Assembly: GCA_026709535.1 (NCBI GenBank) | Contig: JAPOST010000081.1 | Coordinates: 1-64,000, forward strand | Length of the DNA: 64,000 bases | Direction: 5' to 3' | Source of the DNA: Rhodospirillaceae bacterium | GTDB taxonomy: Bacteria; Pseudomonadota; Alphaproteobacteria; Bin65 | Part shown: positions 10,045-20,925 of the stretch, piece after piece | Position numbering within the stretch: the stretch's first letter is position 1 | Layout: the number at the start of each line of letters is the position of its first letter | Program-made: the position numbers and the translations under genes | The notes under the pieces: generated by a model | What the model was told of the DNA's origin: nothing | The model's database searches: none | What the model saw: the letters and a program-made list of their open reading frames with translations, nothing else

Positions 10045-10872
10045 CTAGACAGGCATCTTACCGAAATTGGGTTTGCGTTTTTCTTTCAACGCCGCAATGC
10101 CTTCCTTGGCTTCCGGACCATCCCAGGCCAGGAACTCCAAGCCTAACGATGCATCAAAGGAGGGGCCGTTGATGCGCAGCCAGTTGTTCAGCGCCGTCTT
10201 GGTGTGGCTGATGGCTGTCCGCGCGCCGTTCGCTAACTTCGACGCGACGCGTAACGATTCGGCATCCAGAGCATCGTCGTCGACCGCCAGTGATATCAGA
10301 CCAATCCGTTCGGCTTCTTCCCCGGTCAGCGTATCGCAGGTTAAAAGATAGTATTTCGCCTTGGCCATGCCGCACAACAGTGGCCAGCAGATTACCGAGT
10401 GATCGCCTGCCGCCACCCCCAGATTGGTATGGCCATCGATAATTCGGCATGATCTGGTGGCGATCGTGACGTCGCAGACCATGGCTGCCGCCAAGCCAGC
10501 ACCAACGGCAACCCCGTTCATCGCCGCGATGGTAGGCCGTGAACAGTCAATTACATTATAGACGATGTCGCGGGCCTCCTTCAGCACCCTCATACGGAAG
10601 CCATGGTCGGCAATGATCTGGTCAATCATGCTGAAATCGCCGCCAGCGGAAAACGCCTTGTCCGATCCGCGCAGAATCACGGCGCCGACATCCCGGTCTG
10701 CATCAATATCTTGCCAGATACGGCCCAGTTCTTCATGCATCTTGATATCGGTGGAGTTCAAAGGATTGTCGGGATTATGCATGGTTACCCGCAAGACGCC
10801 ATCGGCCGGCCAATCGAATTTCAGGCGTTCATAGACGTCATATCGGCTGCTGGGCATGATGGATTCCTTCAT
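10045..10872 (-). CDS. Enoyl-CoA hydratase/isomerase (crotonase) family protein
   Basis: VLRVTMHNPDNPLNSTDIKMHEEL, GSDKAFSAGGDFSMID, AAMNGVAVGAGLAAAMVCDVTIA; ORF extends to 10953 but internal Met at 10872 is a better start. Confidence 0.88.
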   Translation of the reverse strand: MKESIMPSSRYDVYERLKFDWPADGVLRVTMHNPDNPLNSTDIKMHEELGRIWQDIDADRDVGAVILRGSDKAFSAGGDFSMIDQIIADHGFRMRVLKEARDIVYNVIDCSRPTIAAMNGVAVGAGLAAAMVCDVTIATRSCRIIDGHTNLGVAAGDHSVICWPLLCGMAKAKYYLLTCDTLTGEEAERIGLISLAVDDDALDAESLRVASKLANGARTAISHTKTALNNWLRINGPSFDASLGLEFLAWDGPEAKEGIAALKEKRKPNFGKMPV

Positions 10873-11406
10873 TCCTGATCGGTGGAACCGATCTGTAGCA
10901 TTGCATCGAACGCGCTGAAAACCCGGGAAGTGACGATCAGTAACGTGTCTCAAGGAGCGAGATTGTCCATGAAATCCTGGTTGGCTGTCAGACTGAGGTT
11001 ACCGCTCATGTCAAAGCGAATGACTGGTCGGTCCCATCCTTACGGGACTTATCAAGATAGATTAGCCTGATATTTGTGCAATTGACCAATGTAATAGCTC
11101 GTGTTGACAGCGACGGCAGTCGGCTTCGCTTTCCCAAATCAACAGACATCGGCCTAGTGCTTCTTGGCCAGACGTTACAGGATGGAAACGCCCACTACTG
11201 CGATGTCAATTAATTGCGCAGCAACATGTGCTCTGCTTTCATCAGATCAGACTATCCGAGATGTCTGGAATTTCAGCACTGCAATTCGGTCGCCGCGCTC
11301 ATCCTATATCATCGGGAGAGGCAACGGGATGGCGTTCGGCGCAAGCGCCGAGGCACAAAATCGTCTGTATTCACTCAATTGACCGATCTTGATCTTCGGC
11401 GGTCCG

Positions 11407-12717
11407 CTAATCACCGAATACCCGATCAAAAATCGTATCTACATGCTTGGCATGATAGTCGGGGTCAAACATCTCATCAATCCGGTTATTGGTCAGGCAA
11501 GTAGCTATTTCAGCGTCGCTTTTCAGGAGTTCGGAGAAGTTGGCCCTCTCTTGCCAGACTTTCATCGCGTTGCGCTGAACTGCGCGATAGGCATCCTCCC
11601 GGCTCATGCCCGCCTGGGTCAGCGCCAAAAGGACTCGCTGCGAATTATGCAGACCCCCAAGGCTGTCGGCATTTTCCAGCATTCGCTCCGGATAGACGAT
11701 CAACTTGTCCATGATGTTCGTCATCCGCGTGAGAGAGAAGTCCAGCGCAACGGTTGCGTCCGGTCCGATATTGCGTTCGACGGAAGAATGGGAGATATCG
11801 CGCTCATGCCAAAGCGCGACGTTTTCCATCGCCGGGATGACCATGCTGCGGATCAGACGCGCCTGTCCGGTCAGGTTTTCTGTCAGGATCGGATTACGTT
11901 TGTGCGGCATGGCAGATGAGCCTTTCTGACCTTCAGAAAAGAACTCTTCCGCCTCTCGAACCTCGGTGCGCTGCAGGTGTCGGATTTCGACCGCTAACCG
12001 TTCGATGGCGCTGGCAACAACGCCTAGGGTCGCAAAATACATCGCGTGACGGTCGCGCGGGATTACCTGTGTGGAGACCGGTTCCGGATTAAGACCGAGA
12101 TGTTCGGCAACATACGCTTCAACAGCGGGGTCAATATTCGCGAAGGTGCCGACCGCACCGGAGATGGCGCAAGTGGTAATTTCTGCGCGGGCGGCGACCA
12201 TGCGCCTGCGGCAGCGGGCGAATTCTGCGTAGTGGCTAGCCAGTTTTACGCCGAATGTCGTTGGCTCGGCATGGATGCCGTGGCTCCGTGCCATGATCCA
12301 TGTGAACTTGTATTCCTCTGCGCGCTGCTGGAGCGTCGCAAGAAGAGCGTCCAAATCGTCGAGAAGCAGGTCCGTCGCCTGGGCCAACTGGACGGCGAAG
12401 CAAGTATCAAGGACATCCGATGAGGTCATCCCTTGATGAATGAAGCGTGCCTCTGATCCAACATGTTCTGCCAGTTCGGTCAGGAAGGCGATGACATCGT
12501 GTTTGACCTCGGCCTCGATGTCATCGATTCGCGCGATCCGCTCCGGCGTATAGGATTTGTTGCCTTTCCGCCAGACCGTTGCCGTCGTGCCCGGCGGTAT
12601 GATACCCAGATTTTCCTGCGCTTGACAGGCATGCGCCTCAATCTCGAACCAGATGCGGAACCGGTTCGCCGACTCCCAGATGGCAGCCATTGCAGAGCGG
12701 GTATAACGCGGTATCAT
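11407..12717 (-). CDS. purB: Adenylosuccinate lyase
   Basis: MIPRYTRSAMAAIWESANRFRIWFEIE, fumarase/ASL signature GSSAMPHKRNPI, TSSDVLDTC. Confidence 0.95.
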   Translation of the reverse strand: MIPRYTRSAMAAIWESANRFRIWFEIEAHACQAQENLGIIPPGTTATVWRKGNKSYTPERIARIDDIEAEVKHDVIAFLTELAEHVGSEARFIHQGMTSSDVLDTCFAVQLAQATDLLLDDLDALLATLQQRAEEYKFTWIMARSHGIHAEPTTFGVKLASHYAEFARCRRRMVAARAEITTCAISGAVGTFANIDPAVEAYVAEHLGLNPEPVSTQVIPRDRHAMYFATLGVVASAIERLAVEIRHLQRTEVREAEEFFSEGQKGSSAMPHKRNPILTENLTGQARLIRSMVIPAMENVALWHERDISHSSVERNIGPDATVALDFSLTRMTNIMDKLIVYPERMLENADSLGGLHNSQRVLLALTQAGMSREDAYRAVQRNAMKVWQERANFSELLKSDAEIATCLTNNRIDEMFDPDYHAKHVDTIFDRVFGD

Positions 12718-12854
12718 GGGCGGACTCGCTTGGCGCTCGGTCAGTAGCTTGATCTTAAGAAAGAAAAGGCGGTTATTCCAGATCGCTAGGCGACAATTCA
12801 GCCGTCGATGGCTCGCCGCGCCGGAACTGGCGTGAGACGAGCTACAATGCTAGA

Positions 12855-13415
12855 TTGCCGGATGGAAATTTCTCCGAACCTGATACGAGAACACCGGTAA
12901 TGCGCAAAGCTGGCGAACTATTGGCTCCACACCTTGCAGCCCTTGGCATCATCCTCGGCATGGCCGCCGTTGCGCACGCACAGAAGACGAACAATCCACC
13001 TGCGGCGACCTACGGCGAAAAACTGGCTTCAGCCCTCCCGGCTCCGTTGGAAGGATTTAGCGCCCGCGAGCGGGTCGAGGACAATATAGAAACCGGGCAG
13101 GTCCGCGTCCAGCGTGTCTACCTCGACACCGACAATAAACCCGTCATCATGATCATGGTGCGCAGCGAGACGCCAGCGACCTTGAAAAACCGCAAGGATA
13201 CCTTCATGGATGCCAAGGTCGTGAAAGAGAAGAATGGTGAATTCAAGAATATCAACGGCCAGAAATTCTCGATCCTGAAGGTCAAAGGCGAATATACCGC
13301 CATGACCATCGTCGAAGACACTTATTCAGTCCTGTATTTTGGCGCCATAGACCGGACGATGTTATTGGCTCACATTGTGTCGACAGACTTCGCTAGGATA
13401 GCGGCGGCCAAGTAG
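12855..13415 (+). CDS. Hypothetical secreted/periplasmic protein
   Basis: 186 aa with hydrophobic N-terminal stretch (LGIILGMAAVAHAQ) and no frame competitor; no family recognised. Confidence 0.55.
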   Translation: MPDGNFSEPDTRTPVMRKAGELLAPHLAALGIILGMAAVAHAQKTNNPPAATYGEKLASALPAPLEGFSARERVEDNIETGQVRVQRVYLDTDNKPVIMIMVRSETPATLKNRKDTFMDAKVVKEKNGEFKNINGQKFSILKVKGEYTAMTIVEDTYSVLYFGAIDRTMLLAHIVSTDFARIAAAK

Positions 13416-13530
13416 GACGACTTGGTGTCGAACCGTACGCACGAGTGTTGCTCCGCGCCCAAAATCCGGCGAAATTCTCAAGGTCGTCTTCGTGTGACCA
13501 TCGATGGTTGTCACCTTGAATGCGATTTCT

Positions 13531-13596
13531 TGGGGATAACTTTATCCACAGAAAAATATACCTTTATCAAAATGCTTTGAGCCAAGTTGTGGATAA
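13531..13596. promoter_or_regulatory. DnaA-box cluster in AT-rich DNA (two perfect boxes, inverted)
   Basis: TTATCCACA at 13542-13550 and its reverse complement TGTGGATAA at 13588-13596, plus one-mismatch TGGGGATAA at 13531-13539; flanked to about 13665 by AT-rich sequence. Confidence 0.5.
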
Positions 13597-13689
13597 ATTT
13601 AAGGTAAATTACTCGACTTATCTACCGAATTTCCAAGTATTTGTCATAATTTATTGTTGATTATTGCGTCAGAGCATTGCATGTTTCTC

Positions 13690-13996
13690 CATGTAACCGG
13701 CAGCCGTAAGGAAGCAGGTTGCAGCAGCAGTTGGAGCCTTAGGGCACTGGTTGCTATAGCCGGAAAGCAGATCGTGGACTTTCGGGTCAGCGGAAAGATG
13801 GACCGGCATCCGGAAAGCACTCTTCTAGGAGTGTGGACTGGACGGGGCGTCCGAAGGGATGCGCCGAAAGGATCGAAACCTGCGGGTCGATGATCCATGC
13901 GGCGAGCCCTTCCGGGCGGAGCCGCAGAGAAGGTGTCAGGGGCTCTTCGGAGCCATGCTGGGGCGTCCGCGTCGAAGCACCTGACGCCTTCTTTTT
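13690..13996 (+). ncRNA. Putative structured noncoding RNA ending in an intrinsic-terminator-like stem plus T-run
   Basis: Multiple local stems: CCGGCAGC/GCTataGCCGG, CACTC-TTCTAG-GAGTG, GCCC-TTCC-GGGC, GGCTC-TTCG-GAGCC, enclosed 3' stem AAGGTGTCAGG (13930-13940)/CCTGACGCCTT (13980-13990) followed by CTTTTTT; CGGAAAG repeated at 13761, 13791 and 13811. No credible protein. Confidence 0.42.
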
Positions 13997-14111
13997 TCCC
14001 GAGTCAAAAATCAAGCAACGTCAAGCAACATCAGCGGCGATCTGGGCTTTCATCGAAAAGCCGATTTGTTGCGACGATCAAATCGTTGCTGCATTCAGAA
14101 CTGACGCAAAC

Positions 14112-14144
14112 AAAACCCGGTCTTGTAGAAAAGAACCGGGTTTT
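14112..14144 (+). terminator. Strong hairpin, likely (possibly bidirectional) intrinsic terminator
   Basis: AAAACCCGGT...ACCGGGTTTT perfect 10-bp inverted repeat with A and T tails. Confidence 0.65.
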
Positions 14145-14489
14145 GCTGTGTCAGGGCAGGTCCGCGTCTGTGCACCTGTGAAGTAGCAGATACCTGTGAT
14201 ATGAAAATCTGTCAACTAAATTTTGTGGAGTTCCTTAATGGTTCTCCAAGATGTTGTAGTAATTTCCCATGTTTGAAAGACCTCTTGGGATGCCAGTCTT
14301 TCTGCTGGCGACGACAAACGTCTGTCGACGTCTGTCCCGGATCGGTGGCCAACCCGTAGGATGTTTCTGGTTCATGTAAATCCTGCAGCAAGGCTTAGGA
14401 GCGCTGTCACGGGCACATGACGGGCGGATACGACCAGTTCTGGCTTTTCCTCCTTGCCAAGGACATTTGACGCATGCGCCCGAAGCTGG

Positions 14490-14640
14490 TTGTCGCCAGC
14501 TACTGGACACCGTATTTCCCGGTCCATCAAAACCTCACGCGGACTTGCGGCAGCCGGGAATTCCGGACTTGTCGATCCGGTGTCCGACCAGACCGCCGCG
14601 ATGGCGAGAGGGTTGGAAAGAGCGTCCGCGGCGGTCAAAC
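14490..14640 (+). promoter_or_regulatory. Structured 5' leader of rpsB
   Basis: AGCTGG/CCAGCT hairpin, GGACACCG (14505-14512)/CGGTGTCC (14578-14585), and a 10-bp perfect stem GACCGCCGCG (14591-14600)/CGCGGCGGTC (14627-14636) just upstream of the rpsB ATG. Confidence 0.45.
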
Positions 14641-14657
14641 CGGTAAAGGAAATTGCC

Positions 14658-15506
14658 ATGGCGATGCCTAGCTTCACCATGCGCCAGTTGCTTGAGGCTG
14701 GCGTGCACTTCGGACACAATACGCGCCGCTGGAACCCAAAGATGGAACCCTTCATCTTCGGTGCTCGCAATAACGTTCATATCATCGACTTGCAACAGAC
14801 GGTGCCGATGTTGCACCGGGCCATGAACGCCCTGCGCGAAGTGGCGGCTGCCGGCGGACGGGTATTGTTCGTCGGTACCAAACGCCAAGCTTCGCGCATG
14901 ATCTCGCAATCCAACGAGCGCTGCGGACAATTCTATGTTGATCATCGCTGGCTGGGCGGGATGCTGACCAACTGGTCCACGATACAACGATCGATTGCGA
15001 GATTGAAAACGGTCGACGCACAATTGTCGAGTGAGGAGGAAACACAAGGCCTGACCAAGAAGGAAATGCTGCAACTGACCCGTGAAAGAGACAAGCTGGA
15101 GCGAGCCCTGGGCGGGATCAAGGATATGTCTGCGCTCCCAGAGATCATCGTCATCATTGATACCAACAAAGAAGCGATCGCCGTTGCCGAAGCCAACAAG
15201 CTGAAGATTCCCGTCATCGCAGTGATCGACAGCAATAGCGATCCGAAGGGCATCGATTATCCTGTGCCCGGCAACGATGATTCACTGCGTGCGATTGAGC
15301 TGTATCTTGATCTGTTCTGGGGTGCCGTTCTCGACGGCCTGGCGCAAGAAGTGGCCCGGACCGGCGGAGATATTGGCGAAGCCGAGGTGACGCCCTCCGA
15401 AGAACTGCCGACGGCTGATGCCGGCTTGGAAGCGGACACAATTGTCGCGAACCCAGACGCCACCATATCCGATGGTGGCGCGAAGCCGGACGCAGTGACG
15501 AGATAA
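14658..15506 (+). CDS. rpsB: 30S ribosomal protein S2
   Basis: [49 protein letters not shown] at 14658 preferred over the 14454 ORF start. Confidence 0.96.
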   Translation: MAMPSFTMRQLLEAGVHFGHNTRRWNPKMEPFIFGARNNVHIIDLQQTVPMLHRAMNALREVAAAGGRVLFVGTKRQASRMISQSNERCGQFYVDHRWLGGMLTNWSTIQRSIARLKTVDAQLSSEEETQGLTKKEMLQLTRERDKLERALGGIKDMSALPEIIVIIDTNKEAIAVAEANKLKIPVIAVIDSNSDPKGIDYPVPGNDDSLRAIELYLDLFWGAVLDGLAQEVARTGGDIGEAEVTPSEELPTADAGLEADTIVANPDATISDGGAKPDAVTR

Positions 15507-15575
15507 TTCTGAGTCGCGTTTCACGAACCGCATTGACGCGGCGACCGCCAGACAACCAATCCACAAGAGGACAAG

Positions 15576-16499
15576 ATGTCACAGATCAGCGCATCAATGG
15601 TAAAGGAACTGCGTGAACGCACCGGAGCCGGCATGCTGGACTGCAAAAAGGCGCTGGTCGAGGCCGACGGTGACGTCGAAGTTGCCAGCGAGTGGCTCCG
15701 CAAGAAGGGTTTGGCCGCCGCCGCCAAGAAAAGCGGCCGGATAGCAGCAGAAGGTCTGGTTGCCCTGCGGATCGACGGCGACAGGGGCGTGCTGGTCGAG
15801 GTGAACTCGGAGACCGACTTCGTTGCACGCAACAGTGGCTTCCAGTCGTTCGTCAGCCAGGTTGCCGATCTGGCTCTGTCCGTGAACGGCGACATGAGGG
15901 CCTTGAAAGCCACGGGCTATCCAGGTTGCGACAGGACGGTAGAAGGCGAGATGACCAACCTGATTGCGACAATCGGTGAGAATATCGCCCTGCGCCGTTC
16001 AGCGGGCATCACGGTTGATCAGGGCTTCGTCGCCTCGTACATGCACAATGCCGCAGCACCCGGTTTGGGCAAGATTGGCGTGCTGGTTGGCGTGAAGTCT
16101 GCCGCCGACCCGGAAACCTTGCAGGCTTTAGGCAAGCAGATGGCGATGCATGTAGCGGCAAACGACCCCCAAGCCGTTGGAACGAAAGATCTCGACGTTG
16201 CTGCAGTCGAGAAGGAACGCGACATCCTGCGCGAGCAGGCCGCCGCCAGCGGAAAACCGCCCGAAATTGTGGAAAAGATGATTGAGGGCCGGATTCGTAA
16301 GTTCTACGAGGAGGTCGTGCTTCTGAATCAGACTTGGGTGATCGACGGTCAGTCCAAGGTTTCGGAAATAGTTGAATCGACATCCAAGGAGCTTGGCGAG
16401 TCGATTGAGATTACCGGCTTTCTGCGCTATCAGCTTGGCGAAGGCGTCGAAAAGAAAGAAGATAATTTCGCGACCGAAGTGGCGCAGCTTACAGGCTGA
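15576..16499 (+). CDS. tsf: Elongation factor Ts
   Basis: [37 protein letters not shown]. Confidence 0.96.
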   Translation: MSQISASMVKELRERTGAGMLDCKKALVEADGDVEVASEWLRKKGLAAAAKKSGRIAAEGLVALRIDGDRGVLVEVNSETDFVARNSGFQSFVSQVADLALSVNGDMRALKATGYPGCDRTVEGEMTNLIATIGENIALRRSAGITVDQGFVASYMHNAAAPGLGKIGVLVGVKSAADPETLQALGKQMAMHVAANDPQAVGTKDLDVAAVEKERDILREQAAASGKPPEIVEKMIEGRIRKFYEEVVLLNQTWVIDGQSKVSEIVESTSKELGESIEITGFLRYQLGEGVEKKEDNFATEVAQLTG

Positions 16500-16564
16500 T
16501 GAGCTTCTCGCCAGATACGGGCGTTCCGATCGCGCGTGCAAGACAATCGAGGAATTAGACGACC

Positions 16565-17284
16565 ATGAAGGATGAACCGAAATACCGGCGAGTCCTTCTG
16601 AAGCTTTCCGGCGAAGCACTGATGGGTCATCGAAACTTTGGTCTCGATTCCAATACACTGGAGCGTATCGCCGCCGAGGTAAAGTCTATCCGGGATATCG
16701 GTATAGAAGTGTGCCTCGTGGTCGGCGGCGGCAATATCTTTCGCGGTATCCAGTCGGCGGCGCACGCCATTGAGCGGGCAACCGGAGACTATATGGGAAT
16801 GCTTGCCACGGTGATGAACTCCTTGGCAATCCAAGGCGCGCTTGAACAGTTAGGCGTACAAACCCGGGTCCAGTCCGCGATTCCTATGTCAACGGTCTCC
16901 GAACCTTACATTCGCCGTCGCGCCGTTCGACATCTTGAAAAAGGTCGGGTAGTGATCTTCGCAGCCGGCACTGGAAATCCCTTTTTCACTACCGATACAG
17001 CCGCCGCGCTACGCGCTTCAGAAATGACTTGTGATGCGCTGTTCAAGGGCACCAAGGTGGATGGCGTCTACACCGATGATCCCGTGACCAACCCGGACGC
17101 CAAGCGCTACCAAGCACTCACTTTTTCGGATGTCCTGAGTCGCGATCTGAAAGTGATGGACACCACCGCCATTGCCTTGGCCCGGGAAAACGGTATCCCG
17201 ATTCTGGTCTTTTCCATTCAGCGGACCGGATCCATCGCCGAGGTCGTTCACGGTAAGGGTGAATTCACGATTATTTCTGAATAG
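16565..17284 (+). CDS. pyrH: UMP kinase
   Basis: [43 protein letters not shown]. Confidence 0.96.
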   Translation: MKDEPKYRRVLLKLSGEALMGHRNFGLDSNTLERIAAEVKSIRDIGIEVCLVVGGGNIFRGIQSAAHAIERATGDYMGMLATVMNSLAIQGALEQLGVQTRVQSAIPMSTVSEPYIRRRAVRHLEKGRVVIFAAGTGNPFFTTDTAAALRASEMTCDALFKGTKVDGVYTDDPVTNPDAKRYQALTFSDVLSRDLKVMDTTAIALARENGIPILVFSIQRTGSIAEVVHGKGEFTIISE

Positions 17285-17382
17285 GGCGTTCCCCCGACAC
17301 GCCATTCTGATAAAATCGTTGCCGGGAGACGCCGCATCAACACGCTGGCAGAAGGCGCCAACAAGAATGAGGAGGCTGAACC

Positions 17383-17940
17383 ATGATTGACCCGATCCTC
17401 AAGGATATCAAACGTCGAATGGATGGCGCGATGGCAGCGTTTCGCAACGATCTGGCGGGCCTGCGCACCGGTCGAGCAAACACCAGCTTGCTGGAGTCGA
17501 TTAGCGTTGAAGCCTACGGCGCCCAGATGCCGATGAAGCAGGCCGGCAATATTTCGGTACCCGAGGCCCGGTTGTTGTCAGTCCAGGTCTGGGACGTAAA
17601 TCTCGTTGGTGCCGTCGAAAAGGCCATCCGCGAATCCGATCTTGGGCTTAACCCGCAGACGGAAGGGCAAGTAATCCGGGTTCCGCTGCCGGAACTGACG
17701 GAGGAGCGGCGCAAGGAACTGGTCAAGGTTGCGGGCAATTATGCGGAGCAGGCACGAGTCGCCGTGCGCAATGTCCGCCGTGATGGCATGGAGCGGTTGA
17801 AGAAGGCTGAGAAGGCAGGTGACATCTCTCAGGACGAACAACGCGCCCGGTCGGAAGACGTTCAGAGGACGACCAACGAGCATGTCAAGGATATTGATGA
17901 TCTCCTCGCCCAGAAACAGGGCGAGATAATGCAAGTTTGA
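17383..17940 (+). CDS. frr: Ribosome recycling factor
   Basis: [42 protein letters not shown]. Confidence 0.96.
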   Translation: MIDPILKDIKRRMDGAMAAFRNDLAGLRTGRANTSLLESISVEAYGAQMPMKQAGNISVPEARLLSVQVWDVNLVGAVEKAIRESDLGLNPQTEGQVIRVPLPELTEERRKELVKVAGNYAEQARVAVRNVRRDGMERLKKAEKAGDISQDEQRARSEDVQRTTNEHVKDIDDLLAQKQGEIMQV

Positions 17941-17949
17941 GTAGTGCTG

Positions 17950-18681
17950 ATGGAAGCGGTCTCGCCCCAAGCCATAACAGAAGCGCCACCTCGTCATGTC
18001 GCCATCATCATGGATGGTAACGGGCGGTGGGCGGCAGCCCGCGGGTTGCCCAGAACCCAAGGACACCGTCGTGGCGTTGAAGCCGTCCGGCATACGGTCA
18101 AGGCGGCGATCGCGGCGGGGATCGGATTTCTGACGCTGTACGGCTTTTCTTCAGAGAACTGGAAGCGCCCGGCTGCCGAGGTGAAGGAACTGATGAGGCT
18201 GTTACGGTTTTACTTGCGCAGCGAAATCGCAGAACTGCATAAAGAGGGAGTCAAGATCCGTTTCATCGGCGATCGCTCTCGTCTCCCGAAAGACATCATC
18301 AAGTTGATTGAGAGCGCCGAATTGCGAACGGCAGGAAATGATACGCTGACTCTGGTCATTGCCCTGAGCTACGGCGGTCGCGACGAAATTCTTGGAGCCG
18401 TTCGGCGCCTGGCGTCTGATGTGATCCGGGGCGCTGTCGATTTGGAAGCGATTTGCGAGGAAGAATTTTCACGTCACCTTTTGACCAACGACATTCCGGA
18501 TCCAGATCTGGTCATTCGCACTAGTGGTGAGCAACGCCTCAGTAATTTCCTGTTATGGCAGTCTGCCTATGCCGAACTGGTTTTTACCAAGTGCCTGTGG
18601 CCTGATTTCGATGCTGAGGCGCTGTACGCAGCAGTTTCCGAATATTGTCAACGGGAGCGCCGCTATGGCGCTGTTGTATAA
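17950..18681 (+). CDS. uppS: Undecaprenyl diphosphate synthase (di-trans,poly-cis-decaprenylcistransferase)
   Basis: [49 protein letters not shown] at 17950. Confidence 0.95.
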   Translation: MEAVSPQAITEAPPRHVAIIMDGNGRWAAARGLPRTQGHRRGVEAVRHTVKAAIAAGIGFLTLYGFSSENWKRPAAEVKELMRLLRFYLRSEIAELHKEGVKIRFIGDRSRLPKDIIKLIESAELRTAGNDTLTLVIALSYGGRDEILGAVRRLASDVIRGAVDLEAICEEEFSRHLLTNDIPDPDLVIRTSGEQRLSNFLLWQSAYAELVFTKCLWPDFDAEALYAAVSEYCQRERRYGAVV

Positions 18682-19546
18682 GCCCGGAACGGCATCGGAT
18701 TTTGCTATCGCCGTTCGAGTAACAGGTCAGGTGTCCGGCAGCGGGCGAGAAATGTTGGCGCGAACCGTTTCTTCGCTCGTTCTTTCGTCGATCTTGATTG
18801 CCTGCCTTTATTTCGGCCGACCATTTTTTCATTTGCTGGTCTTTGGTGCGGCTGGCCTGATGGCATGGGAGTGGGCGAGACTATGTGGCCGCGGCGCAGT
18901 GGGGGCAGGGGGTGCTGCCGTGCTGCTCGGCTGCCTTGTCGTGGTCGTTTTGGCCACCTTCAAGGTGAATGGCGGAGCGTCTTTGGCTTTGATTCTGGCA
19001 GCGTTGACAGCCGCTTTGATCGGGCGGCAAAAGACATTCGGTGAGTCGGCATGGCTGGGGGCGGGCGTGATCTATGTTGGCGGCGGCGCCTGGGCAGCCA
19101 TCGCCTTATATGACCAATTCCAGAACGGCGTCTGGGTCGTGGTCTGGGTTTTCTGTGTAGTCGCCTTCACCGATATCGGCGCTTTTCTGGCCGGGCGCGT
19201 GCTGGGTGGTCCCAAATTGGCGCCGCACGTCAGCCCTCGGAAGACTTGGTCCGGATTCTTTGGGGGTCTTTCCTGCGCCGCGTTGTCAGGACTTGTATTT
19301 GCCTTGGCTGCTGATCGCGACGCAGTTGGCTTCCACATCGCGGCTGCGCTGGTCGTCAGCCTGGTCGCCCAAGTGGGAGATTTGTTTGAATCCCTGCTGA
19401 AACGACGGTTTGAAGCCAAGGATTCGAGTAGCCTGATCCCGGGGCATGGTGGCTTTCTGGACCGGGCTGACGGCCTTATCTCAGCAATGATCGTAGTCGC
19501 ACTGCTGGCTTGGTGGCGCGGCGGAGTGGAGACACCATGGATTTAG
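18665..19546 (+). CDS. cdsA: Phosphatidate cytidylyltransferase
   Basis: Polytopic, C-terminal signature [12 protein letters not shown]...[36 protein letters not shown]; overlaps uppS 3' end. Confidence 0.93.
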   Translation: MALLYKPGTASDFAIAVRVTGQVSGSGREMLARTVSSLVLSSILIACLYFGRPFFHLLVFGAAGLMAWEWARLCGRGAVGAGGAAVLLGCLVVVVLATFKVNGGASLALILAALTAALIGRQKTFGESAWLGAGVIYVGGGAWAAIALYDQFQNGVWVVVWVFCVVAFTDIGAFLAGRVLGGPKLAPHVSPRKTWSGFFGGLSCAALSGLVFALAADRDAVGFHIAAALVVSLVAQVGDLFESLLKRRFEAKDSSSLIPGHGGFLDRADGLISAMIVVALLAWWRGGVETPWI

Positions 19547-20727
19547 CATTGCCTGAAACACCCGGTGAGCCTCGTCGGATTACCATTCTTGGCGCAACGG
19601 GTTCGATCGGCGAAAGTACGCTGGATCTGGTTTCCCGCCAACCAGACGCATACTCCGTAGAAGCCTTGACAGCCTATCAGAACGTTCCCTTGTTGGCGAA
19701 ACGGGCTAAGCGCTTCGGGGCGCGGTTGGCCGTGATCGGCAATTCTGACCTTTACACCGATCTAAAGGAAAACCTGGCCGGAACCGGTATCGATGTGGCG
19801 GCCGGCGCCGCGGCGATTGCCGAGGCTGCAGCGCGTCCGGCAGACTGGATAATGGCTGCAATCGTGGGTGCCGCCGGGTTGAAGCCGACGTTGAACGCAG
19901 TGCGTCAGGGAAAAATAGTCGCTTTGGCCAACAAGGAATCCCTCGTGTGCGCCGGCAACCTCGTCCACGCAGAAATCCAGCGATGCGGCGCGACGTTGCT
20001 ACCCGTCGATTCGGAGCACAACGCCATCTTTCAGGTTTTCGACTTCGAACAACCTGAACGCGTGGAGCGCATCATTTTGACAGCATCAGGCGGACCTTTT
20101 CGGTCGTGGAGTCAAGAAGCAATGGCCGCCGCGACGCCTGCGCAAGCCGTGGCGCACCCGAATTGGGATATGGGAGCCAAGATTTCCGTCGATTCCGCAA
20201 CCCTCATGAACAAGGGACTGGAGGTCATCGAGGGGTGGCATTTGTTCCCGGTCGAAAAAGATCAGATCAGCGTTGTCGTTCATCCGCAATCGGTGATCCA
20301 CTCCATGGTCGAATATGTCGACGGGTCGACGTTGGCGCAGATGGGTTCACCCGACATGCGGACACCTATTGCCTATACCATGGCTTGGCCGCGCCGCATG
20401 GCCACGCCGTCTCCAAAGCTGGATCTGACCGCCATCCGCTCGTTGACTTTCCATGCGCCGGATCGTGAGCGCTTTCCAGCCCTCGATCTGGCCTATGCCG
20501 CCTTGCAGGAGGGAGGCTCCGCGCCAGCGATCCTGAATGCTGCCAACGAAGTTGCAGTCGCAGCGTTCCTTGAACATCGTATCGGATTTCTTGAAATAAC
20601 CGAAATTGTAGGAGAAACGCTGACGCGGATGTCTGGCGGCTCCATTTCTTCGATCGAAGAAGTGATAGCAGTCGATCAAGAAGCGCGTAACACCGCAGAA
20701 GACTTGATTGCGAATTTATCAAAATAG
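19537..20727 (+). CDS. dxr: 1-deoxy-D-xylulose-5-phosphate reductoisomerase
   Basis: RRITILGATGSIGESTLDLV, VDSEHNAIFQ, DMGAKISVDSATLMNKGLEVIE. Confidence 0.95.
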   Translation: MDLALPETPGEPRRITILGATGSIGESTLDLVSRQPDAYSVEALTAYQNVPLLAKRAKRFGARLAVIGNSDLYTDLKENLAGTGIDVAAGAAAIAEAAARPADWIMAAIVGAAGLKPTLNAVRQGKIVALANKESLVCAGNLVHAEIQRCGATLLPVDSEHNAIFQVFDFEQPERVERIILTASGGPFRSWSQEAMAAATPAQAVAHPNWDMGAKISVDSATLMNKGLEVIEGWHLFPVEKDQISVVVHPQSVIHSMVEYVDGSTLAQMGSPDMRTPIAYTMAWPRRMATPSPKLDLTAIRSLTFHAPDRERFPALDLAYAALQEGGSAPAILNAANEVAVAAFLEHRIGFLEITEIVGETLTRMSGGSISSIEEVIAVDQEARNTAEDLIANLSK

Positions 20728-20891
20728 CCAAATAATACCTTAAGTTGACATGAATTTTTTTGTGAATAAATATTTTCTCGTAATGATTTACTTATGTCAA
20801 GTTACCTTTGTAATTCCCAAAGATATCCCATCTTCCGCCAAGCGCGGTTTCAAGGAATGCTGGTGACAACTGGTTCAATCAATTAATAACG

Positions 20892-20925
20892 GGAATTAGT
20901 GCTTTGATTCTAAATTACTAATTCC
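20892..20925. repeat. Perfect 9-bp inverted repeat GGAATTAGT...ACTAATTCC in AT-rich dxr-rseP intergenic region
   Basis: GGAATTAGT 20892-20900, ACTAATTCC 20917-20925. Confidence 0.6.

Noticed and set aside
13690-13996. Assignment of the structured region to tmRNA, RNase P RNA or SRP RNA
   Set aside because: Lacks the hallmark motifs (GGTTCGA T-arm/tag ORF; GAGGAAAGTCCGGGC; GGTCAGGTCCGGAAGGAAGCAGC). Left as unassigned; 6S RNA not excluded.
13833-14186. 117-aa and 94-aa ORFs overlapping the putative RNA region
   Set aside because: Overlap strong hairpins and terminator-like sequence, mutually overlapping frames, no recognisable protein text.
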